The translations under genes and the position numbers were made by a program. A stretch of 37,329 nt of DNA from an uncultured Lachnospiraceae bacterium (GTDB taxonomy: Bacteria; Bacillota; Clostridia; Lachnospirales; Lachnospiraceae): positions 1 to 37,329 of the forward strand of contig CALWLK010000032.1 in NCBI GenBank assembly GCA_944381505.1, read 5' to 3'. Shown piece after piece: positions 23,481 to 30,448 of the stretch (its first letter is position 1; each line of letters begins with the position of its first letter). The notes under the pieces are model-generated. The model was not told where the DNA came from, searched no databases, and was given only the letters and a program-made list of their open reading frames with translations.

Positions 23481-24077
23481 ATGGGAGAGAATTACACAGA
23501 CGATTTCAATATAGGCGCAAAGATAAGAAAAATGCGCAAGATCAGAGGGCTCACTTTGGAGAAGTTTGCGGAGGATACAGGCATGAGTTACTCATACCTC
23601 TCCGAGCTTGAGAATAACAAACATTCCATTTCCATCAATAATCTGCAAAAGATAGCGAGTTACTTTCAGATAGACCTGATACACTTTCTGGAGAAGACAG
23701 AGAGGAAGAATACACTCATCAGGAAAAAGGACAGGAACACCCTTAAGACTGAGGATGGGATACTTTTTCAGGCCATTTCCTCCGAGGAGACCGAAAACAT
23801 GCAGATTACCTTTGTGACTCTGCCGCCTGATACTCCCAAGAAAAAACAACAGCATATACACAAACATCCTCAGGGGGAGGAGTTTATCACGGTCACGAAA
23901 GGGGAAGCCACAGTCGTGATCGAAGAAGAGAAATATGTTCTGAAGGAGGGGGATTCTGTCATTTTTCCCTCCAACAAGGAACATGTTATCTTTGCCGAGG
24001 ACAAAGGTGCGGAGCTTATACTTATCGGAGCCCCGCCCTACGGCAGGAATTATCTTGACAAGCTCAAAATGAATTGA
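23481..24077 (+). CDS. XRE-family transcriptional regulator with C-terminal cupin domain
   Basis: A 198-residue regulator. Helix-turn-helix residues about 12-68: IGAKIRKMRKIRGLTLEKFA, then GMSYSYLSELENNKHSIS. The C-terminal cupin_2 domain (about 110-190) contains HIHKHPQGEEFITVTKGEA and GDSVIFPSNKEHVIFAE, with histidines and a glutamate in place for a small-molecule or metal site. Proteins of this architecture (PuuR-like) usually sense the substrate of an adjacent amine or amino-acid catabolic operon. It sits between the dehydrogenase and the permease, each with its own upstream control element. It is the likely ligand-responsive switch for this cluster. Confidence 0.88.
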   Translation: MGENYTDDFNIGAKIRKMRKIRGLTLEKFAEDTGMSYSYLSELENNKHSISINNLQKIASYFQIDLIHFLEKTERKNTLIRKKDRNTLKTEDGILFQAISSEETENMQITFVTLPPDTPKKKQQHIHKHPQGEEFITVTKGEATVVIEEEKYVLKEGDSVIFPSNKEHVIFAEDKGAELILIGAPPYGRNYLDKLKMN

Positions 24078-24090
24078 TTCCGCTCGAAAC

Positions 24091-24124
24091 AAAAACCTCC
24101 TCCTGAATAAGGAAGGAGGTTTTT
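24091..24124 (+). promoter_or_regulatory. Terminator-like hairpin that buries the permease ribosome-binding site
   Basis: AAAAACCTCC (24091-24100) pairs with GGAGGTTTTT (24115-24124). TCCT (24101-24104) pairs with AGGA (24110-24113) around the loop GAATA, with a single bulged A (24114). The total is 14 pairs. The right arm contains the Shine-Dalgarno AAGGAGG and a U5 run that ends one base before the ATG at 24125. It can act as an intrinsic terminator, as a translation block, or both. Confidence 0.7.
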
Positions 24125-25477
24125 ATGAGTAATGAAACCAAGGGATTATCTCCTAAAGCTTGTATAATGATGGCCATAGGTGGAATGGTGGGAAGTTCCA
24201 TCTTCACTCTCTCGGGAGTGACCTACAGTATGGCAGGAGCGGCGGCCGTGCTGACCTGGCTTTTTGCAGGAGTGATACTTCTCCTCTATGCCTTGAACAT
24301 AGCGGAGTTGGCCACCACCTTCCCAAAATCAGGGGGCATATATGTTTATCCCCACGCCGTCATAGGAAAGACAAAGAAGGGAAAGGACTTCGCAGGGTGG
24401 ATAGCCGCATGGTCATGGCTCAACGTGAGCATATTCGGCACAACTTTTTCAGCTCTATGCGTCAGCACATATCTCGGGCAATTCATACCGGCTGTGGGGA
24501 ACAGCAGAGCTCTTCAGATACTCATACCCATACTTTGGATAGCCCTGACTTGGTTTTTAAACGCTCGGAGCGCAAACGCTTTCGGAAGCATTCATAATAA
24601 GATAACCTATGCTCTTCTCTTTGTATTGGGCGTATATATAGTTTTGGGTTTTGTAAGCGGTAAGGGAGAGAATATGACTCCCTTTGTGAGCGGGACCATG
24701 GGAGCCTCGGGAATAGTTGCAGGCATACCCATAGCAATGCTGGGATACGGATCAATCATTGCCGTGGCATCCTTCGGAGGAGAGATAGAAGACCCCAAGC
24801 ACAACATACCGAGGATAATAGGAAAGGCTGTGCTCATAACAGTGATCGTATACTGCCTGATACTTATATCCACCTTCCGCATGGCGTCGGTGGATTCCCT
24901 TATAGGGGCAAACGCTCAGTATTATCCCCTTGCCTTCGCCCTCGGAAGTGTAATGACAGGAGATATGGCTTGGGTGGTTTCAATAGTGCCTTTGGCGGCG
25001 CTCCTTGCCCTGACCACAAATATGAGCATAATGCTCATGGATGCCAGCCGCACTGTAATGGCTACGGCACAGTCAGGATTTTTGCCCAAGAAATTGGGAG
25101 AGCTTCATCCGGAGAGACACACCCCTATAATGGCGCTTTCGGTGGTCGCCGTCATATGTGTGATACTGTCTCTTAACCCCGACCTGATAAATATCATTAT
25201 CAACGCCGGCTCCATCTGTTCGGCTATCACAGTAGCCATTATAGCAGTTACTTTGATGACTCTCAGAAAAAAACAGAGGACAGGGGAGATAAAGGATGAG
25301 GGAGAGTTCAGGGTACCGGGAGGAAATGTATTCCCCATCATAACCTTGATAGTCATATTGATCACTCTCGTGCTCCTTTACTTCGGTGACGGAGGCTCGA
25401 CTTCATACCTTGTGGCTGTGCTGTGGTATGTCATAGGATTGGTTATCTTCGGGCTTAAAAGCCTTTTAAAGAAATAA
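24125..25477 (+). CDS. APC-superfamily amino acid/amine permease
   Basis: A 450-residue transporter with about 12 membrane segments. The first has the APC signature MMAIGGMVGSSIFTLSGVTY (about 15-34), and the unwound GxG-type motif GMVGSSIF fits substrate backbone binding. Conserved later segments include GYGSIIAVASFGGEIEDPKHNIPR (about 200-223). It probably exchanges or symports an amino acid or amine. The gene lies immediately upstream of the selenoprotein reductase and so probably imports its substrate. Its ribosome-binding site lies in a hairpin (24091-24124). A further hairpin (25481-25499) follows before the next gene. Confidence 0.85.
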   Translation: MSNETKGLSPKACIMMAIGGMVGSSIFTLSGVTYSMAGAAAVLTWLFAGVILLLYALNIAELATTFPKSGGIYVYPHAVIGKTKKGKDFAGWIAAWSWLNVSIFGTTFSALCVSTYLGQFIPAVGNSRALQILIPILWIALTWFLNARSANAFGSIHNKITYALLFVLGVYIVLGFVSGKGENMTPFVSGTMGASGIVAGIPIAMLGYGSIIAVASFGGEIEDPKHNIPRIIGKAVLITVIVYCLILISTFRMASVDSLIGANAQYYPLAFALGSVMTGDMAWVVSIVPLAALLALTTNMSIMLMDASRTVMATAQSGFLPKKLGELHPERHTPIMALSVVAVICVILSLNPDLINIIINAGSICSAITVAIIAVTLMTLRKKQRTGEIKDEGEFRVPGGNVFPIITLIVILITLVLLYFGDGGSTSYLVAVLWYVIGLVIFGLKSLLKK

Positions 25478-25480
25478 AGC

Positions 25481-25499
25481 GGGGTCTCAAGGAGATCCC
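25481..25499 (+). other. Intercistronic hairpin between permease and selenoprotein genes
   Basis: GGGGTCTC (25481-25488) pairs with GAGATCCC (25492-25499) around a 3-base loop, with one G-U pair. No T-run follows, so it is not a classical terminator. It may protect or separate mRNA segments and so set different levels for the permease and the reductase. AGGAGACTTATA then precedes the ATG at 25522. Confidence 0.4.
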
Positions 25500-25521
25500 T
25501 ACATAAAACAGGAGACTTATA

Positions 25522-26856
25522 ATGCTTAAAGCGGTTTATTATATCAATCAGTTTTACGCAGGAATAGGCGGAGAAGATAAGGCCGACACGGAACTCGGAT
25601 ATTTCGACGGAGCCAAGGGACCTGCTCAAGCGGCAGGCGCCCGCCTTAAGGGCGAGATGGAGATTGTAAGGACCATCTACTGCGGAGACAATTACGTAAA
25701 TACAGATGCAAAATATGAGAAGATGCTTCCGGAGCTCAAGAGGCTTATAGAGGAGGTAAAGCCTGATGTTTTTATTGCGGGTCCTGCCTTCAACGCCGGA
25801 AGGTATGGAGTAGCCTGCGCGAAGGTATGCGACTACGTAAGGAGAGAGCTTCATATCCCGAGCGTCACTGCCATGTGGTGGGAGAACCCTGCCATAGGCA
25901 TGTACGTGAAGGACAACTACATCCTGCCAACGACGGAGACTGCGGCGGGTATGGGAAAATCCCTCCCCAAGCTGGCGGATTTTGCCTTAAAGCTTGCCAA
26001 AAAAGAAAAGATAGGTCCTGCCCGCAAAGAGGGCTACTTTGCAACAGGACACAGGTACAATGAGTACAATGAAAAGACCGGAGCCGATAGAGTTGTGGCC
26101 ATGCTCTTGGATAAGCTTAACGGGAGAGAGTACAGGACGGAGGTACCCATGAGGGGCTTTGAGCAGGTTCCCCCGGCAGCCAAGGTTGAAAATATGTCCG
26201 AGGCTGTGGTGGCCCTTATAACCACAGGAGGCCTGGTGCCTGTGGGGAATCCCGACAAGCTCAAGCAGGCTTTTGCGGATAAATACGGAAAATATGATAT
26301 CTCGGGCGTTGACGAGCTGAAAAAGGGCGTCTATGAGTCCATCCACGGAGGATATGATACAACGGCTGCAAGCGAAGACCCCCACAGGCTCATACCTTTG
26401 GACGAGATGAGGGAGCTGGAGAAGGAGGGCATAATAAAAAAGACCTTCAAGTATTTCTACACTCTTTGCGGTGTCGGAACGAACGTGGAAAACAGCAAGG
26501 AGATGGGAAGGAGGATGGCCGAAGATCTGAAGGAAAGCGGTGTCTCCGCCGCCATACTCACCTCCACATGAGGAACCTGTACGCGTTGCTGTGCAACGCT
26601 GGCTAAAGAGCTGGACAGAGCGGGTATACCCAACGCCCATATCACGGCATTCACCTCTGTGGCTCAAAGCGTCGGTGCGAACAGGATCGTATTCGGCGGA
26701 GATTTCACATCCCCTGCGGGAAATCCCAAGCTGCCTTTGGACAGAGAAAAGGCATACAGACGGAAGATACTTGAAAAATGTATAGAGGCTTTGACTACAG
26801 ATGTGGAAAAACCTACCATCTTCACGGTCGATGATGAGAAAGGAGGCGAGGATTAA
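25522..26856 (+). CDS. Selenocysteine-containing GrdB-like subunit of a glycine/sarcosine/betaine reductase-type enzyme
   Basis: A 444-residue selenoprotein if TGA 26569-26571 is read as selenocysteine (residue 350). The first 349 residues follow GrdB/GrdF/GrdH closely: AVYYINQFYAGIGGEDKADT at the start, AGPAFNAGRYGVACAKVCDY, ALITTGGLVPVGNPDKLKQA, DPHRLIPLDEMRELEKEG and the run-up VSAAILTST. After the TGA the same frame continues GTCTRCCATLAKELDRAG, VGANRIVF and GNPKLPLDREKAYRRKIL, again GrdB-like, to the TAA at 26854. A compact hairpin (26583-26599) begins 11 bases after the TGA. Such proteins cleave C-N bonds reductively, forming a selenoether passed to selenoprotein A. The stop overlaps the next ATG by one base. 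No grdA, grdC, grdD or sel genes are in the window. Confidence 0.93.
26583..26599 (+). other. Bacterial SECIS-like hairpin for selenocysteine insertion
   Basis: GCGTTGC (26583-26589) and GCAACGC (26593-26599) form a perfect 7-bp stem with loop TGT, starting 11 bases after the TGA codon. Its 17-base size and its distance from the TGA are similar to the minimal SelB-binding hairpin of E. coli fdhF. The apical sequence differs, as expected for Firmicutes SelB. It lies within the coding sequence. Confidence 0.75.
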
Positions 26857-28181
26857 TGCCCGAGATGAAAAAAACTCTTAAGAGAAAATACTTTGACGTA
26901 AGGGATGCAGTCTTTGCCGAAAAGAACGACTACAGAGATCATATCCTCTATGTGTCAAAGGAGGAGCTCAAAAAGGAGATAAGGCCCCTCATGAAGGCTG
27001 TCAAGGATGTGGATTTCGAGATAGTAAAGCCCGGGGAGAACTGTAGGATAATACATCTTCTGGACACTATCCAGCCCATGTTAAAGACAGAGGGGGAGGG
27101 GACGCAGTATTCGGGCTTCTTCGGGGACCCTGTGATGGCCGGGACCGGAGTGACGAACCTTTTGAGAGGCTTTGCCGTAATGGAAAGCGCTGCCCTTCCC
27201 TGGGATGAGAGCAGCGCCTCCAGTGGCTTGTTATATCCGAGGGACGCCATAATGGATATGACAGGCCCCATAGCGGATATGACACCCTTCTCAAAAACGG
27301 TGAACTTGGTTATACTTTATGAGCTTGAAGAAGGAAAATCCTCTATAGAGTATGACAGCGAGATCCGAATGATAGGCATAAAGGTGTCGACTTTACTCGC
27401 CGCCCTCACAGTAGGTCTTGAGGAGGATGACAGCGAGGACTTCTCTATAGATGAGGAGAATAAGGACCTTCCCAATGTGGTGCTGGTATGGCAGTGCCAG
27501 AATCAGGGCCCCTACTCCAACACCTATTTGTACGGACAGTCCATAGACGATATAGTTCCCACCCTTCTGCACCCCAACGACATGCTGGACGGATGCGTCG
27601 TCAGCGGAAACTATGTCTGGCCGGCCTTCAAGGTGCCCACTTACCTACATGTAAACCACCCCATACTGCTGGAGCTTTACAAAAAGCATGGTAAGGAGCT
27701 TAATTTCAAGGGAGTAATCTTCTGCAGGAGCCACAATCCCTCAAACTGGCACAAAACCAGATGCGCCAACATCGGGGTAAAGATAGCCCAATTTTTGGAC
27801 GCAGACGGCCTTATAATGGCTTGGGAGGGAGGCGGAAACGCCGCTACAGACGGTATGCTGACTATTCAGTGTGCTGAAAAACACGGAATAAAGGCCGCCA
27901 CCATAACCTTTGAGTTCGGAGGAGTTGACGGAACGGAGGGCATACTTCTGGTGGACGATGTTCCGGAGGCCGACGCCATATGCAGCGGAGGCTCCATAGA
28001 GAAGCCCTATACCATACCTGATGTGGAGCGAGTGGTGGGAGGAAAGACTTTCAGGCTCAACAAGGAGTCGGGGGGATTTTTCCCTCCTGCCGATAAGAGC
28101 CTCACCTTTGAACAGACCACACACTTTTATTTGGGAGGAAACCAATCCGGAGCAAGCACTCTCTTTGCCGAGGCTTATTAA
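26856..28181 (+). CDS. GrdE/GrdG/GrdI-like reductase subunit lacking the processing cysteines
   Basis: A 441-residue homologue of the proprotein of protein B of glycine/sarcosine/betaine reductase (Gly_reductase family). Recognisable stretches are VKPGENCRIIHLLDTIQPML, AIMDMTGPIADMTPFS, YLYGQSIDDIVPTLLHPNDM, LYKKHGKELNFKGVIF and ADGLIMAWEGGGNAATD. In GrdE, cleavage at an internal Cys near residue 242 creates a pyruvoyl group that binds the substrate. The GrdE sequences I recall read NCVxACDK there; this protein reads NYVWPAFK (residues 252-259), so both cysteines are missing. The nearest is C247. Either it is not processed, or it uses another residue. Partner of the upstream selenoprotein (TAATG overlap; AAAGGAGGCGAGG upstream). 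A terminator follows. Confidence 0.88.
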   Translation: MPEMKKTLKRKYFDVRDAVFAEKNDYRDHILYVSKEELKKEIRPLMKAVKDVDFEIVKPGENCRIIHLLDTIQPMLKTEGEGTQYSGFFGDPVMAGTGVTNLLRGFAVMESAALPWDESSASSGLLYPRDAIMDMTGPIADMTPFSKTVNLVILYELEEGKSSIEYDSEIRMIGIKVSTLLAALTVGLEEDDSEDFSIDEENKDLPNVVLVWQCQNQGPYSNTYLYGQSIDDIVPTLLHPNDMLDGCVVSGNYVWPAFKVPTYLHVNHPILLELYKKHGKELNFKGVIFCRSHNPSNWHKTRCANIGVKIAQFLDADGLIMAWEGGGNAATDGMLTIQCAEKHGIKAATITFEFGGVDGTEGILLVDDVPEADAICSGGSIEKPYTIPDVERVVGGKTFRLNKESGGFFPPADKSLTFEQTTHFYLGGNQSGASTLFAEAY

Positions 28182-28199
28182 ATAAAAATTTTATATGAT

Positions 28200-28269
28200 A
28201 AAAGCGGAGCTGTCATTGGCGGTCAGGCGAAAGTTTTTAAGCTTGTCCGCAAATGACAGCTCCGCTTTT
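28200..28269 (+). terminator. Very long-stem terminator after the reductase genes
   Basis: An 18-bp perfect stem: 28200-28217 (AAAAGCGGAGCTGTCATT) pairs with 28252-28269 and ends in TTTT. The 34-base loop has GCGG (28219-28222) and CCGC (28247-28250), which can extend a second helix. It works in both directions by sequence. It ends the selenoprotein cluster. Confidence 0.8.
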
Positions 28270-28356
28270 GTGAATTTCAGGTATCCGGCCAAACAGCACA
28301 TAAATTAAGTTTCGCTGTCTATTTCTTACTATTATTTGTCTATTCGCTTAACTTTA

Positions 28357-28385
28357 TTGACTGCTTTGCCGCTCACTTTTATAAT
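28357..28385 (+). promoter_or_regulatory. Near-consensus promoter of the glucosaminidase gene
   Basis: TTGACT (28357-28362), a 17-base spacer and TATAAT (28380-28385). Start near 28392. GGGAAAGG lies about eight bases before the ATG at 28415. Confidence 0.8.
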
Positions 28386-28414
28386 GGCTTTATCATAATG
28401 GGAAAGGTATAGAT

Positions 28415-30436
28415 ATGACTAAGAGACTATTAAGGAGAGCGGTGTGTGCGCTTTTGGCGGCGGGCATTGCGTTTGCACCGCCTGCGACATCATTATCTGA
28501 CATAAATACAGCTTATGCCGCCGAGTGGACGGGAAGAGTCAATGCCACTTCCCTCAATGTCCGCAGCGGCCCGGGGACGAGCTACAGCTCCGTCGCCCGC
28601 CTCTCAAATAATGCAGAGGTCACAGTATTATCTCAGGAGAACGGAAGCGACGGCTATGTGTGGTACAAGATACGCTGGTCAGGCGGAGAGGGTTATGCGA
28701 GAAGCGACTATATCAGGGAGCCTGTGGCCTACACCACCGATGCTGCCTTTGAGGAATACCTCAATCAGCAGGGTTTCCCGGAGAGCTATAAGAACGGCTT
28801 GAGAGAGCTCCATGCCCAATATCCCAATTGGATATTCACAGCACAGCACACAGGACTTAGCTGGAATGACGTTATAAATGAGGAGAGTATTATAGGAAGG
28901 AATCTGGTCCACAAGGACTCCATATCATCATGGAAGTCAATAGAGCAGGGAGCCTATGACTGGGACAACTCAACTTGGGCGCCCCTTGACGGAAATGCTT
29001 GGAATCCCGCTTCACGGGAGATAATAATGTATTACATGGATCCCAGAAATTTCCTGACAGACCCCTATATCTTCCAATTTGAGCTTCAAAGCTACAATGA
29101 GTCTACACAGACGAGAGACGGTGTGGTAAAATTAGTTGAGGGAACCTTCCTTGCAGGGGAGGCGATAGTCCCCATAGAAGGCTCGCAGATAGCGGGAGGC
29201 ACTCCCGTTGACAATACGTCGCAGACATCTGCGTCAGGATCGGAAACGACGGGCACGGGCTCTCAGACTTCCACAGGAGGAGTCGTTGTCGGAAGCGGGC
29301 CCGCTTCCTCGGACTCGGGCTTTGTAAATTCAGGGCCGGGAGCTGTCTTGAGCGCTCAAAGCACGCAGGAATCTGCCCCCGGAATCATAATAAGCCCCGG
29401 GGCCGGAGGCACCGGAGTTGCCGAGACTCAGAGCTCACAGGGAGCGGAAAATACTTCTCAGTCTGATACCTCATCGACTGTACCCATGAAGTCTGTTCCC
29501 TACGTGGATATAATAATGGAGGCGGCAAGGCAATCAGGGGTGAGCCCCTATGTGCTCGCTTCAATGATAGTGCAGGAGCAGGGCAAGAACGGAGGCTCGG
29601 ATCTCATATCCGGAAATAACGCTTCCTATCCGGGAATATATAATTTCTTTAATTCAGGGGCCTATGCCCATGACGGAATGGGAGTGGTGGAGGCGGGCCT
29701 CAATTACGCCTCTCAGGCTTCTCAGACCGGAACGGATCTGAGGCCTTGGAACAGCATTGAAAAGGCTATAATAGGAGGAGCCATATCCTACGGGCTCAAC
29801 TATGTAAAGCAGGGGCAGGACACCTTCTACTTGAAGAAATTCAACGTCCAGGGCAATAATAAGTATCAGCACCAGTATATGACGAACGTTCCCGCTGCAG
29901 CGTCGGAGGGAGAGAAGGTATCCTCGGCATACAACGATCAGATAAAGTCAACAGCCTTGACCTTCAAGATACCGGTTTATACCGATATGCCTGAGACAGC
30001 CTGTGCGGCGCCTGCGACAGACGGAAGCCCCAACAACAAGCTGAGGACTCTGTCCATAGACGGATTTACGCTGACGCCCACCTTCAACAAGGATACGTCA
30101 AGCTACAGCCTTATAGTTGACAGCTCCGTAACGAGCCTGAACATAATCGCTCAGGCCATCGACTCGGAGGCAACTGTAAGCGGAGCCGGAACTGTGGATA
30201 TAGCCTCGGGAATCAGCAGCGTCACCATAAGAGTGACCGCAGGAAACGGAAGCACAAGAGACTACGTTATAAATATAAGCAGGAGCGGCGGCTCAACGCC
30301 GGTTCAAAACACGACGGAGGCTCCTCAGGAGACCGGAGGAGCGGTGACGGATCAGCCGGCCGTAAGTCCTGTGTCGCCCTCACAGCCTGAGAACGGCTCG
30401 CAGAGCTCACAGCCGTCTGTAATAATTATAGGATAG
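28415..30436 (+). CDS. Secreted SH3b / endo-beta-N-acetylglucosaminidase with cadherin-like domain
   Basis: A 673-residue exported wall hydrolase. Signal peptide 1 to about 35 (cleavage near AYA-AEW). Bacterial SH3 domain about 36-100 (NATSLNVRSGPGTSYSSVAR). A glucosaminidase-type region follows in two parts: FPESYKNGLRELHAQYPNWI onward (about 118-253), and about 359-525 with SPYVLASMIVQEQGKNGG, whose Glu near 387 is the likely acid. An insert of about 100 Ser/Thr/Gly-rich residues (about 254-358) separates the parts. A cadherin-like beta-sandwich domain (about 539-622: KLRTLSIDGFTLTPTFNKDT) and a low-complexity tail end the protein. It resembles proteins annotated as mannosyl-glycoprotein endo-beta-N-acetylglucosaminidase in Clostridia; peptidoglycan is the likely substrate. 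The next gene follows after 12 bases. Confidence 0.85.
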   Translation: MTKRLLRRAVCALLAAGIAFAPPATSLSDINTAYAAEWTGRVNATSLNVRSGPGTSYSSVARLSNNAEVTVLSQENGSDGYVWYKIRWSGGEGYARSDYIREPVAYTTDAAFEEYLNQQGFPESYKNGLRELHAQYPNWIFTAQHTGLSWNDVINEESIIGRNLVHKDSISSWKSIEQGAYDWDNSTWAPLDGNAWNPASREIIMYYMDPRNFLTDPYIFQFELQSYNESTQTRDGVVKLVEGTFLAGEAIVPIEGSQIAGGTPVDNTSQTSASGSETTGTGSQTSTGGVVVGSGPASSDSGFVNSGPGAVLSAQSTQESAPGIIISPGAGGTGVAETQSSQGAENTSQSDTSSTVPMKSVPYVDIIMEAARQSGVSPYVLASMIVQEQGKNGGSDLISGNNASYPGIYNFFNSGAYAHDGMGVVEAGLNYASQASQTGTDLRPWNSIEKAIIGGAISYGLNYVKQGQDTFYLKKFNVQGNNKYQHQYMTNVPAAASEGEKVSSAYNDQIKSTALTFKIPVYTDMPETACAAPATDGSPNNKLRTLSIDGFTLTPTFNKDTSSYSLIVDSSVTSLNIIAQAIDSEATVSGAGTVDIASGISSVTIRVTAGNGSTRDYVINISRSGGSTPVQNTTEAPQETGGAVTDQPAVSPVSPSQPENGSQSSQPSVIIIG

Positions 30437-30448
30437 ACAGGGAGTAGT

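Noticed and set aside
26569-26571. Stop codon or frameshift making the GrdB-like gene a 349-residue pseudogene
   Set aside because: The frame stays open and GrdB-like for 94 more residues, the TGA sits exactly at the selenocysteine position of the family, and a hairpin follows at the right distance.
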